Shown one piece after another: positions 1-8,319 of a stretch of 20,029 nucleotides of DNA (positions are counted from its first letter, which is position 1; every line of letters starts with the position of its first letter). The stretch is from contig DFBQ01000015.1 in assembly GCA_002367355.1 (NCBI GenBank), positions 1 to 20,029 on the forward strand. The letters run 5' to 3'. The notes under the pieces are model-generated. The model was not told the origin of the DNA, did no database searches, and was given only the letters and a program-made list of their open reading frames with translations. A program made the translations under genes and the position numbers. The stretch is from Deltaproteobacteria bacterium UBA3076 (GTDB lineage: Bacteria > Desulfobacterota > Dissulfuribacteria > Dissulfuribacterales > UBA3076).

Positions 1-1
1 G

Positions 2-571
2 AACTTTTGGGACGGGGTACTAGCAGTAGAGCTTGGTGATAAGTATGGTTGTGACAAAAAAGGGATTAAATTGTTGGCCGAAATTTTGGAAGAATATGGG
101 TGGAATGCTAGTAAGAAATCATTAGAACGGGAATTACAAAATGGTATGAAGCCAGAGGACCTCGAAATGGCATCAGCTATTCGTGAAATTTGGAAGGAAT
201 ACCCAGAATTTTCAACAGCCTATTGGGGAAATCATGGAGATCGAAGCACATCCCTTTCACACCGATATCTAAATTTGAGTTGGCCGGCAGCGCTTGCATT
301 TGTTCGGTGTTTTGAGTCGTATCCCGATCCAGCGGAAATCGAAGATCTTTTTCTTGAACTCTATCACCGTTGGATTGCAAATCTTTCTTTTCAACCTCAA
401 TCCTCTTCGTTTTACGCCTACTTGCGTTATCATTTTGGCCTTGTCCCTGGCTCCCTTGATATTATGCCAGGCTTGATATTTAAAGAGGACATGTCGTTGT
501 CGAGCGAACTCCATCCCGCGCGCAACGAGAGCCGGCTTTTGTCAAGCTATCTAAAGAATTTGAATCTATAG
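2..571 (+). CDS. Hypothetical protein, C-terminal part only (open at left edge)
   Basis: The reading frame is open from base 2, so the gene begins outside the window; the TTG at 71 is only the first possible start codon inside it. About 189 residues are visible. I do not recognise the family. The visible part is rich in aromatic residues and Leu (motifs such as NLSWPAALAF, YHRWIANL and FYAYLRYHFGL), looks alpha-helical and soluble, and has no transmembrane segment or obvious catalytic motif. It ends 42 bp before the RapA-like ATPase on the same strand, so the two are probably co-transcribed and may work together. Unknown proteins next to RapA-like SNF2 ATPases are common in phage-defence loci, but nothing in these residues proves such a role. 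Confidence 0.6.
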   Translation, partial: NFWDGVLAVELGDKYGCDKKGIKLLAEILEEYGWNASKKSLERELQNGMKPEDLEMASAIREIWKEYPEFSTAYWGNHGDRSTSLSHRYLNLSWPAALAFVRCFESYPDPAEIEDLFLELYHRWIANLSFQPQSSSFYAYLRYHFGLVPGSLDIMPGLIFKEDMSLSSELHPARNESRLLSSYLKNLNL

Positions 572-613
572 CGCCCACTCAGGACGATGCCTGATCATTT
601 TTGAAAAGAGGTT

Positions 614-3199
614 ATGATGAATCATTTAAACCAGTCTCTTCCTCAGGTCGGTACTTGGATTACTCGGGAAGGCCTGGATGGTCCAGGGGTTGTTGAAAAA
701 GTAGCACCTAATCATAATGGCAAAGAGGTTTTGGTAAGGTGGCTCAAGTCCAGAAAAGTTGAGTGGGAGCGGGCAAATAAACTTCGGTGTGGCTTTTTTA
801 TTGGAATGGAAGTCCAAAACGTTCCATTATCTCGAACCCGAATGACCTTAGGAGAAGGCGTTGTCCTGGAAAGGAGGAGAATCGGCAATCGTGACCAGGT
901 GCTCGTTGAGTTCCCGGAACGTGGAGAGCGTCTCTGGTTGCCATACCAGAACCTAAAACAAATCAAGGGGGTACAACAGAGGTTTGAATTGGGACAGACC
1001 GGGTCGGCAGGCAATGCTGAGCGTTTTCGGCTCAGGTGCCTAGCGCATGCGATCGAAATGTGGAACGAAAATACCGGATCTCTATCCCGCCTTGATATAG
1101 ATCCCCTACCACACCAAATCCATCTTGTGCACCACATTCTCGCATCAGGCAACCTAAATTGGCTTATTGCCGACGATGTTGGGCTCGGGAAAACCATTGA
1201 AGTGGGTATGCTGTTATCCGCTTTGAATCGGAGAAAGGCTTTCCGTCGGATTCTTGTAATCGCGCCAGCCGGGATAGTTAAGCAATGGAAGGACGAGTTA
1301 CACTACAAATTTGGAATAAGTGATTTTTACATCTATGGGGAAGATTTTCAAATAAATGAGGTTCGAAATTGGAAACTCTATGAGCATGTTATCGGATCTA
1401 TTGATCGATTTAAATCTGAGAAACATCTTTCAAAATTAATGCAGGCTGGAACGTGGGATATCGTCGTTTTTGATGAGGCACATCGTCTTAGCAGAACTCA
1501 GCCGGGCATACGTTTCAAAACTACGGAAAGATTCAGGCTGGCAGCCGCCCTGAGGAAAAAGACCGATGCGATTATCCTATTGACTGCCACCCCCCATCAG
1601 GGAAAGCAAGACAAGTTCCAGGCACTTCTCGAAATTATCCGTCCGGAGTTCAAAGAAGAAATCCGCGGACTTGTTCTCAACCCGCAGATCCTTCGCCGGA
1701 TGGTCATCCGCAATAATAAGGCGGATGTGACGGATTCAGAAGGCAGCTTTGTTTTTAAGGGAAAAATTACGACTGCGGTCAAGGTTAATATTGGTGAAGA
1801 AGAAAAGGAATTCCACAAGAATCTGCTGAGATATCTTCGCGAAGGATATGCGGCTGGCGCAAAGAATGGCGGAAAAGTCGGGCGAGCTATTGGATTTGTA
1901 ATGAACATTTATCGAAAACTGGCGGCCTCCAGCCTTGCGGCCATAGAGAGAGCTCTTGTCAGGCGCTTAACAAGGCTTAGAGAAGACGCCAATAGCGGGA
2001 TAGAAGATCCAGATGCCAGAGAAGGGACTGATGAGAGGTATCTTGGAGAATGGGAAGAAAACTTTGGTAGTTCAAATAAAGAGTTTTTTGTTGGTGAGAT
2101 TCCGATGCTTAAATCGCTTCTATTGAAATTGAGGCAACTACTTGATGTGGACCGCAAAATCGAGTCATTCTTGAATGACCTTCTGCCGTCCGTTTTGCAC
2201 GATAATCCCGAGGAAAAAGTAGTCATTTTTACTGAATATAGAGCGACCCAAGAACATATTGCACACACATTGCGTAATCGATTCGGACAAAATTCTGTAT
2301 CTCTGATACACGGAAGCCAAAAACATGGTGAGCGAGCCAGGGCAATCGCTGATTTTGAAGATATCGGGCAATTTCTTATTTCAACAGAAGCGGGCGGAGA
2401 GGGTATTAACCTGCATCGTAGGTACCATATTATGGTGAACTATGACCTGCCATGGAACCCCATGCGTCTGGTCCAGAGGGTGGGAAGATTGTATCGCTAT
2501 GGTCAAAAAAAGAAGGTAATTGTTATTAATATCCACTCGCCCCAGACGATGGATGGCCGGATTCTTGACCTTCTTTATCATAGGATTGAACAGGTGGTTC
2601 AGGATATGTCGGTGTTGGGCGGAGAGTTCCGTCCAGGTCTTGAAGCCGAGATTCTTGGTGAGATAGCCGATGTTATGGATATAGAGGACGTGCTGGAAAG
2701 GGCTGCCCACGTGAGTATAAAACACACCAGCGAAAGTATAGAAGATGCCCTCAAGCGTGCTCAAGAAGCGGTAAAGAAACAGCGGGAACTCCTGGAATTT
2801 GCTTCTGGCTATGACCCGGAAGAGGCCAAGGGTGAATTGAAGATATCGCAAGAACATGTGCGGTCATTCATTGATGGCATGTTTAAGCAGTTGGGAGTTG
2901 AAATAATAGAAACAACCCATAAGGGCGAAGTGATGAGAATTCACCTTCCTGAAAAGCTGGCAGGAGATCTCTTGTTGAAGGGACGACATATTAGGATAAC
3001 TTTGAATCGAGATATAGCTGCCACTCGGCCAGATATCCATATGATGGACCTAGACTTCATGCTGCTACAATACCTTGTCTCGCAAGCAAAATCGTATGGT
3101 TTTGACGGAAGGGTATCCAAATTAAGAAATATAGATGCCTCTGCTATAGTGACATCGATCTTGAGGTGGCAAAACGATCAGGGTATGAGGATGCGATAG
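614..3199 (+). CDS. RapA/HepA-like SNF2-family ATPase, interrupted by an in-frame TAG
   Basis: A superfamily 2 DNA translocase that should use ATP to move on or remodel double-stranded DNA. All helicase motifs are present: Walker A GLGKT at 190-194, DEAH at 287-290, TATPHQ near 324-329, the motif V region STEAGGEGIN at 590-599, and motif VI QRVGRLYRYGQ at 621-631. The first 130 residues look like two small beta-barrel modules (GPGVVEKV..., GEGVVLERR...), as in the Tudor-like N-terminus of RapA. The segment near 800-845 (ITLNRDIA..., MMDLDFMLLQYL) resembles the RapA C-terminal region. The ORF stops at a TAG as codon 862 while the frame stays open to 3433, so the protein appears truncated by about 78 residues. 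GAGG at 608-611 fits the second ATG (617) better than the first. DpdE of the 7-deazapurine DNA-modification cluster and DrmD are alternative relatives; I cannot choose between them. Confidence 0.8.
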   Translation: MMNHLNQSLPQVGTWITREGLDGPGVVEKVAPNHNGKEVLVRWLKSRKVEWERANKLRCGFFIGMEVQNVPLSRTRMTLGEGVVLERRRIGNRDQVLVEFPERGERLWLPYQNLKQIKGVQQRFELGQTGSAGNAERFRLRCLAHAIEMWNENTGSLSRLDIDPLPHQIHLVHHILASGNLNWLIADDVGLGKTIEVGMLLSALNRRKAFRRILVIAPAGIVKQWKDELHYKFGISDFYIYGEDFQINEVRNWKLYEHVIGSIDRFKSEKHLSKLMQAGTWDIVVFDEAHRLSRTQPGIRFKTTERFRLAAALRKKTDAIILLTATPHQGKQDKFQALLEIIRPEFKEEIRGLVLNPQILRRMVIRNNKADVTDSEGSFVFKGKITTAVKVNIGEEEKEFHKNLLRYLREGYAAGAKNGGKVGRAIGFVMNIYRKLAASSLAAIERALVRRLTRLREDANSGIEDPDAREGTDERYLGEWEENFGSSNKEFFVGEIPMLKSLLLKLRQLLDVDRKIESFLNDLLPSVLHDNPEEKVVIFTEYRATQEHIAHTLRNRFGQNSVSLIHGSQKHGERARAIADFEDIGQFLISTEAGGEGINLHRRYHIMVNYDLPWNPMRLVQRVGRLYRYGQKKKVIVINIHSPQTMDGRILDLLYHRIEQVVQDMSVLGGEFRPGLEAEILGEIADVMDIEDVLERAAHVSIKHTSESIEDALKRAQEAVKKQRELLEFASGYDPEEAKGELKISQEHVRSFIDGMFKQLGVEIIETTHKGEVMRIHLPEKLAGDLLLKGRHIRITLNRDIAATRPDIHMMDLDFMLLQYLVSQAKSYGFDGRVSKLRNIDASAIVTSILRWQNDQGMRMR

Positions 3200-3433
3200 G
3201 AGTTTGCCGCCTTCATTATTGGCAAAGCGGGCTTGGTCGAATCTAACACTGAAGTATTTTCACAATGGTTGCTGGCGAGTGCAAAGGATGGAGATTTTGT
3301 CGGCGACCGGAAACAGGATAGGAATCACATTAATATCGCGATTTCAGCAATGGATCAACGCTTGTCAGAGATTAGCAATATAGATATTCATCCTGAAAAC
3401 AGACAGCTAATATGCGCTGGATGGTCTTCATAA
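3200..3433 (+). pseudogene. In-frame C-terminal remainder of the RapA-like ATPase after the amber codon
   Basis: Directly after the TAG at 3197-3199 the same frame continues without interruption for 77 sense codons (EFAAFIIGKAG... to ...QLICAGWSS) and ends in TAA at 3431-3433. The first possible start in it is a TTG at 3233, with no convincing ribosome binding site, so an independent gene is unlikely. The segment ends in a helical run (NHINIAISAMDQRLSEIS, then DIHPENRQ) similar in character to the end of RapA proteins. The simplest reading is a single-base change (for example CAG to TAG) or a sequencing error in a gene of about 939 codons. Amber readthrough is possible but unsupported, because TAG also ends recJ and the second YbjQ-like gene here. 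Confidence 0.65.
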
Positions 3434-3435
3434 TA

Positions 3436-3509
3436 TGATATAATGTGCTGGACGCTGACCGGGGTTACGCTGGCGCTCCATCCCAGTCAGGTCAACACCA
3501 CGTTGTGCC
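3436..3509 (+). other. attC-like imperfect hairpin (possible integron cassette recombination site)
   Basis: Starting a few bases after the ATPase frame ends, this stretch folds into an imperfect hairpin. CTGACCGGGGT (3455-3465) pairs with ATCCCAGTCAG (3480-3490) with two mismatches, and the outer parts GTGCTGGACG and GTCAACACCAC pair further if single bases are bulged out. It ends in CGTTGTGCC, close to but not matching the R' core consensus GTTRRRY. Unpaired extra bases on one arm and a variable loop are features of integron attC sites. No integrase is visible and the R'' side has AAT instead of AAC, so this is a resemblance only. Confidence 0.4.
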
Positions 3510-3690
3510 GTATAAATAAAAATGTCATAAGTGATTAAGTGGTTATGAAATGGAACAAGGAAAATAAAGAGTACCTCGGATCTATCTTTAAACAAAGAAG
3601 ATAATGATCTTTATCTATTTTATTGGCAAATGGCACAACCAATTGGCTTAAGTCGGACTGGCAAATCCACTGCGCTCCTTTGCCAGCCCA
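3503..3690 (+). other. Possible small integron-like cassette with a 19-codon ORF
   Basis: In integron arrays a cassette begins with the TTRRRY end of one attC and ends with an R'' box complementary to its own start. Here GTTGTGCC (3502-3509) has an exact 8-bp reverse complement, GGCACAAC, at 3632-3639, which is the expected relation. The interval is AT-rich. Its only ORF with an ATG is 3545-3604, 19 codons (MKWNKENKEYLGSIFKQRR), charged and of unknown meaning. It may be the relic of a longer gene or non-coding. The assignment rests on the 8-bp match and the hairpin that follows. Confidence 0.3.
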
Positions 3691-3703
3691 TTAGCTATGT
3701 CTC
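3632..3703 (+). other. Second attC-like hairpin upstream of the 155-residue protein gene
   Basis: CTGGCAAA (3658-3665) and TTTGCCAG (3679-3686) form a perfect 8-bp stem around a 13-nt loop. The stem extends with GG/CC if one A (3657) is bulged. Further out, GCTTAA (3646-3651) pairs with TTAGC (3691-3695) if one T is bulged, resembling L''/L' boxes with an extrahelical base. GGCACAAC at 3632-3639 sits where R'' would be. The expected R' (GTTRRRY) after TTAGC is not intact: the sequence reads ATGTCTCTGG. It therefore looks like an attC with a degraded right core site. The perfect stem alone could also be a terminator, but no T-run follows it. Confidence 0.4.
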
Positions 3704-3717
3704 TGGAGAAATAAAAA

Positions 3718-4185
3718 ATGAGTGAATTTTTACTAAAAGTATTACCAGGGATCTTCACTGCAATATTTGCTTCTTACTTGGCTGCCAAATGGTCGCTTAG
3801 AAAATTCTACTCTGAAAAATGGTGGGAAAGAAAAGACCATGCTTATGTAGAGATTATTGATGCTCTCTATGATCTAATTCAATACTGTGAAATTAAGCAA
3901 GATGATTACGGGCAAGGTGCTGGATATTCGAAAGAAAAGGAAACGGAGTTTAGGCAAAGGTATAATCAAGCATATTGGAAAATCAAAAAAGTAACAGACA
4001 TTGGTGCATTCGTTGTTTCACCACAAGCAGAAACCATCCTAAAGGAATTGCGTGATCGCCCAAGGCTTGAGTGGAATGAAAATCCACCATGGGAAATCTA
4101 TGAGCAAGACTATAAGTACTACCGAGATGCATTGAATAAAATCGTTCAGGTGGCTAAAGATGACTTAAATGCAAATAAAGTATAA
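3718..4185 (+). CDS. Small hypothetical protein with one N-terminal membrane helix
   Basis: A 155-residue protein with one N-terminal hydrophobic helix (about residues 5-24), followed by the positively charged KWSLRKFYSEKWWERKDHAY and a helical, mostly soluble domain; this suggests a membrane anchor with a cytoplasmic domain. ATG at 3718 is preceded by CTGGAGAAATAAAAA, a good ribosome binding site. I have the impression of similar small proteins (one TM, FYSEKWWERK-like motif) among integron cassette products, but no function is known to me. The TAA stop lies inside TATAACA at 4181-4187, as is common when a cassette gene ends in the R'' box of its attC. A complementary TGTTATA is not found at the start of the unit, which weakens the cassette reading. 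Confidence 0.6.
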   Translation: MSEFLLKVLPGIFTAIFASYLAAKWSLRKFYSEKWWERKDHAYVEIIDALYDLIQYCEIKQDDYGQGAGYSKEKETEFRQRYNQAYWKIKKVTDIGAFVVSPQAETILKELRDRPRLEWNENPPWEIYEQDYKYYRDALNKIVQVAKDDLNANKV

Positions 4186-4722
4186 CAATCGCATCATCGT
4201 GCCAAGGTTAATCCGAAGCCTTGGTAGTCCCGCCACGCGGGATGAAATTGTGATCAGGCTCAGTTCCAGCTTCTGGATTTCTCACGATTGGGCGAACAAT
4301 CTCCATAATATCAAAAGGCTTTAAAAACAGCGTTCAGCAAAACGTCACACAACCCTCAAAAATCGAGGAAGCTTATACGCTTATTGACCACGGATTAACA
4401 ACGATACTAGAGAACTTGCGCTCGCTGCATAGGTCATAAAAAACGCAAAATTTTCTCACGTTTTTGATGAACAAAGTTTAGCCGACAGGTCATAGTGAAA
4501 TCTGCGGGCAAACCTGGTAACGGAAGTCCGAAGCCAGATGGATCAAGGATGCGGGCTGCGTGATTGAGCCACGAAATAGGTATAGTTGTGGTTTGAGGAT
4601 AACCAACCTTTCAAAGAGCATGCAATAGCTGGGCACAAGATACACCTGGCGTTTTAACCTGAGAAATTTGCAAAGCGGTCATCTGTTCCAGGGACGATTT
4701 AGGAAAGTATTTGCAATGAGCT
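4186..4722. other. Non-coding stretch with several hairpins, possibly a decayed structured RNA
   Basis: No credible gene lies in this interval. Visible structure includes CCAAGG...CCTTGG and CCCGC-CAC-GCGGG just after the preceding gene (about 4202-4242), AAAAACG (4439-4445) with CGTTTTT (4459-4465), a two-layer hairpin in which CTGG (4514-4517) pairs with CCAG (4534-4537) around CGGA/TCCG (4521-4530), and GGTT (4590-4593) with AACC (4601-4604). The stretch 4490-4650 has the GA-rich, loop-rich look of the first domain of a bacterial group II intron, but there is no reverse transcriptase and I could not identify domain V, so this is only a suspicion. A decayed intron fragment or remnants of cassette DNA are both possible. 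Confidence 0.3.
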
Positions 4723-4777
4723 ATTGTATCTGCCAATTACAATATTTGAGGTAATTATTGGATATCAGAGATACAAT
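4723..4777. terminator. Large dyad just downstream of smc, possible terminator or RNA-processing site
   Basis: ATTGTATCT (4723-4731) and AGATACAAT (4769-4777) are perfect 9-bp inverted repeats. Inside them CCAAT...ATTGG and TTAC...GTAA extend the stem with small bulges. The dyad lies 11 bp beyond the smc stop codon. No T-run follows on either strand, so it is not a standard intrinsic terminator. It could be a 3'-end stabiliser or a terminator of unusual form. Confidence 0.35.
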
Positions 4778-4788
4778 ACTGATTGTCA

Positions 4789-7700
4789 TTATCCCGGGCT
4801 CTCCACCAGGTCTACCGAAACCAGTCTTGACACCCCTTTATCCTCCATAGTAACTCCATAAAGGACATCAGCAATCTCCATTACCTTCTGATTATGAGTA
4901 ATAAGCATTACCTGGGACTGCTCTGATATCTTTTTTATGAACCGGTTAAACCGTACGGTATTGGCTTCATCAAGCGCGGCATCTACTTCATCCAGCAGGC
5001 AGAAAGGACCGGGCTTTATAAAATAGATGGCAAGAATCAGGGCCATTGCAGCCAATGCCTTCTCCCCTCCTGAAAGGAGATTCAGGTACTGGATTCTCTT
5101 TCCGGGAAGCTGTATCAAGTAGTCTATCCCGGAATCCAGTATATCGTCGGATGAGGTCAAACCCAGTTTGGCAGTCCCTCCTTCAAAGAGTAAAGGGAAG
5201 ACCCTGGAAAGGCTTTCGTTCACTGAGTCCAGGGCCTCTTTAAACCGGGTCCTGCAGGTACTGTTAATCCTGCCTATGGCCTGTTGAAGGTCTTCGATTG
5301 AGCTGATAAGGTCGTCTTTCTGGGAATTAAGATAGTTCCATCTGTCCTCAAGCTCTTTGTATTCTTCAACAGCGGCAAGGTTCACAGACCCAAGGCGATC
5401 TACCTTGCGGGTTATATCACTGATCCGCTCCTTTGCCTCATCAGGAGAAAATGGAGAAATACGCCATTTATCACAGAATTCTTCTATGTCGGCCCGATAG
5501 CGATCCCCGGCTGTTTTTTTCAGATACACAAGGCCATGTTCCACTTCGGAAAGGACAAGCTCATTTTGATGAACCCGTTCTTCAATAGCCCTGAGCCGGG
5601 TCTGCAACTCATTGATCTTGCCTCGCAATCCGGCAACAGCCTGCCGGGTGTGATCGTATTTTGTTTCGGCCTCTTCCAGATGCCTTTTTTCAATCAGGAC
5701 CTTGTTCTCCTTGGCCTCAACTCTCAGCCGCACATCTTTGAGAGACCCTGCCCTGTTCTCAAGTTGGACTGCCAGGCTTTGCTTTTCTACCAGCATCGTT
5801 TCCCGATCCCGGACTATCTGGTCCTTTCTATCAGCAAGCCTTCCAAGCTCCTGTTCCCTTTCCTGAAGCTGAGTCTGAACGCGGGCCATTTTTATTCTAT
5901 ATTCCTCAAGGGCCTTTCTCCTGCGGGAGAGCACCTGTTCCTGTTGTCTCAAGGCATCCTCACGGCCCTTTATTTGCCCCTCAGCTTCAATCCTGGCTGA
6001 AACGGCAACTTCAACAGCCTCTTCCAACCCTTCAAGGGATACCTCTACATCAAGTATTTCCTCTTCGGCCTCTTCAATCTCCAAATCTATGCGTTGTGAC
6101 CTCTCTTTTTGAGCCTCAATCTCCATGAGTAAACTGTCTACTTCCTGTTTATGACCAGCCAGGTCTTCAAGAATCCGGCCCTTTTTCTTATTGACTTCCT
6201 TGAGTTCGGTCTCAGCCTTTAAGAGCCCTTTGCTTATCTCATCTTCCTCACTACGGACCTGCATTGAAGATTCATGAAGTTCCTTTTCACGTATAGTTAA
6301 TGTGGAAACCTCAGCCTTTCTTGCAAGTATTCCTGAAGATGCCTTGTCTTTGTCCCCAAAGACCAGTTCACCCCATGGAGTGAGGATCTCACCATCCCGG
6401 GTGATGTAAAAAAGGGCCTTATTGTCAGTATTGCGTATATTAAAAGCAGTCTTCAAATCCGGCGCCACCTTCCAATGGATCAGGATATCGGCCACGACCT
6501 TGTCAACAGGATGTCCGGCACTGACGAACTCAAGAAGGGTGCCATCCTTTTTTTCTTCCACCTTACAGCGGTCTCTGCCGGGTATAATCAGACTTGCTCT
6601 TCCCGCCGGCTGGTCCTTAAGAAAGGATATGGCCCTATCACATGCCTCCATATCAGGGACTACCAAAGCCTGAATTCCGTGTCCAAGGGCTATCTCTACT
6701 AAATGTTCCCAGCCCGGCGCTACTTCCAGAAAATCAGCAAGTACCCCCAATGTGGAAACATCGGAGCTGAGCAACTTGTTAGTGGCCCTGCTGAAGCCCT
6801 CACCCGAGGCATCAATAGTCTTCAGTGCATTAAGCCTGGCTCTGCAAGATGCCAGTTCCGAGTCTGCTTTATGCCTTTTTTCCACAGTGGCTGAAAGACG
6901 GCCTCTCAGATCAGAAACAGCACCTTCGATGCCTTTTTCATCATGAGACAAGGAATCCAATTCAGCCCGGGTTTCCTCTACTTTCTCCTCATGCCCTTTC
7001 AGGTTACCTTGCAGACCCTTTACATGCGCTGATATACCCTGCAGCTCATTCCGCCTCTGTTCCAGACGGCGTCTGAGTCTATCCTCCCTGTCTCTCAAGC
7101 CATTGCGTTTACTGTCCAGCCTCGCGTGCCTGGCTGCCGCATCCACGAGCTGCACCTTCACTGCCTCAAGAGATTCCCTCACCTGGTCCCTGGCTGCTTT
7201 TGATTCCTCTATCCATTTTTCCCGGTCGGATACATCAACCAGGTACGATGCCTCCTCTGTCTTGAGGGCCTTGATATCTTTCTGAAGCCCTTCACGGCTG
7301 CGTTCTATCAATGCCCCTTTTTCCTCAAGCTCCAACAAGGTTTTCTCGGCGGATTGCAGCCTGTTTTCTTCCTTAATTAAAGACTTTTCATGCTGCGAGG
7401 CCTCTTCTCTGAACCCCTGAAGGATGTTTTCCGCATCAGTCAGGCCCTCACGAATTGCGGCCAAGGCCTCTTCCGCCTCGAGGACTTCCAGTTCGAGCCT
7501 TTCCCGATCTGCAACATTTTTAGAAAGCTCTGCCTGCACACCGGACAGGTCGGCTGAGAAATAATCTTTCTCTTTTTCCAGATCTGTCCTTCGTCCCAAC
7601 TCAGCAAACCACGCATGGGCAAGGAGTGCCTGATCCAGTTGATCCTGTTCTCTCCGCAGCTTCAGGTAGCGCTCTGTTCTCTTTGCCTGTCTGGAGAGAA

Positions 7701-8316
7701 ATTTGCGTTGACGTTCCACCTCGACCAAGAGATCTTCCAGCCTCTCAAGGTTTTGCTTTGTCTGAGCCATGCGGCGCTCGGCCTCGCTACGCTTGGCCCT
7801 GAACCTGGAGATACCCGCCACCTCCTCAATCAAAATACGACGATCTCCCGGTACCATGTCAACAAAAGCACTAACCTGACCTTGATCAAAAATGGAGTAT
7901 GCCCTGGCACCAACCCCTGTATCCATAAAGAGGTAGTGGATGTCTTTCAGCCTGCAACTCTTGCCGTTAATACGATATTCAGTATCCCCGGATCTATAGA
8001 TACGACGCATTATTTCGATCTCAGGGGTATTTTCATACCCCGGCGGGACAAAAGAACCTCTGTTTTCCACGACCAAACGGACCTCAGCCAGGTCTGTTTG
8101 CCTGTCATTATTTCCGTTGTAAAGTACGTCGTCCATTTTCTTGGCCCTGAGCATGCTGGGACTCTGCTCCCCCAGCACCCACCTGATAGCGTCAACAATG
8201 TTGGATTTGCCGCACCCATTGGGCCCGACAATGCCGATAACACCTTGGGTGAATGAGAGTTTTGTGCGCGCAGGAAAGGATTTGAAGCCGAAAAGTGTCA
8301 GAGAATTAAGTCGCAT
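4789..8316 (-). CDS. smc: Chromosome segregation/condensation ATPase SMC
   Basis: SMC is the long-arm ATPase of bacterial condensin. It dimerises at its hinge, binds ScpA and ScpB, and organises newly replicated chromosomes. This 1175-residue protein has normal family length and all parts: N-terminal Walker A GPNGCGKS at 31-38, a long coiled coil, a hinge around 515-670 with the conserved ALGHGIQALVV (G545), a second long coiled coil rich in Glu, Lys and Arg, the ABC signature LSGGEKAL from 1081, and Walker B FCLLDEVDAALDE with D1109 and E1110. The ATG lies 3 bp after the recJ stop, with no strong Shine-Dalgarno, which suggests translational coupling to recJ. scpA and scpB are not in the window. 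No truncation or frameshift was seen. Confidence 0.97.
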   Translation of the reverse strand: MRLNSLTLFGFKSFPARTKLSFTQGVIGIVGPNGCGKSNIVDAIRWVLGEQSPSMLRAKKMDDVLYNGNNDRQTDLAEVRLVVENRGSFVPPGYENTPEIEIMRRIYRSGDTEYRINGKSCRLKDIHYLFMDTGVGARAYSIFDQGQVSAFVDMVPGDRRILIEEVAGISRFRAKRSEAERRMAQTKQNLERLEDLLVEVERQRKFLSRQAKRTERYLKLRREQDQLDQALLAHAWFAELGRRTDLEKEKDYFSADLSGVQAELSKNVADRERLELEVLEAEEALAAIREGLTDAENILQGFREEASQHEKSLIKEENRLQSAEKTLLELEEKGALIERSREGLQKDIKALKTEEASYLVDVSDREKWIEESKAARDQVRESLEAVKVQLVDAAARHARLDSKRNGLRDREDRLRRRLEQRRNELQGISAHVKGLQGNLKGHEEKVEETRAELDSLSHDEKGIEGAVSDLRGRLSATVEKRHKADSELASCRARLNALKTIDASGEGFSRATNKLLSSDVSTLGVLADFLEVAPGWEHLVEIALGHGIQALVVPDMEACDRAISFLKDQPAGRASLIIPGRDRCKVEEKKDGTLLEFVSAGHPVDKVVADILIHWKVAPDLKTAFNIRNTDNKALFYITRDGEILTPWGELVFGDKDKASSGILARKAEVSTLTIREKELHESSMQVRSEEDEISKGLLKAETELKEVNKKKGRILEDLAGHKQEVDSLLMEIEAQKERSQRIDLEIEEAEEEILDVEVSLEGLEEAVEVAVSARIEAEGQIKGREDALRQQEQVLSRRRKALEEYRIKMARVQTQLQEREQELGRLADRKDQIVRDRETMLVEKQSLAVQLENRAGSLKDVRLRVEAKENKVLIEKRHLEEAETKYDHTRQAVAGLRGKINELQTRLRAIEERVHQNELVLSEVEHGLVYLKKTAGDRYRADIEEFCDKWRISPFSPDEAKERISDITRKVDRLGSVNLAAVEEYKELEDRWNYLNSQKDDLISSIEDLQQAIGRINSTCRTRFKEALDSVNESLSRVFPLLFEGGTAKLGLTSSDDILDSGIDYLIQLPGKRIQYLNLLSGGEKALAAMALILAIYFIKPGPFCLLDEVDAALDEANTVRFNRFIKKISEQSQVMLITHNQKVMEIADVLYGVTMEDKGVSRLVSVDLVESPG

Positions 8317-8319
8317 GAG

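Noticed and set aside
3197..3199. Pyrrolysine insertion at the amber codon
   Set aside because: Nothing in the window supports a pyl system, the protein is not a methylamine methyltransferase, and TAG is an ordinary stop for recJ and the second YbjQ gene.
3233..3433. A separate small gene after the SNF2 ATPase
   Set aside because: It is in the same frame as the ATPase, begins only at an unsupported TTG, and is better explained as the tail of the interrupted gene.
614..3433. Identification of the ATPase as Zorya ZorD
   Set aside because: The DEAH motif is at residue 287 and there is no long N-terminal domain, which does not fit what I recall of ZorD; RapA-like features are clearer.
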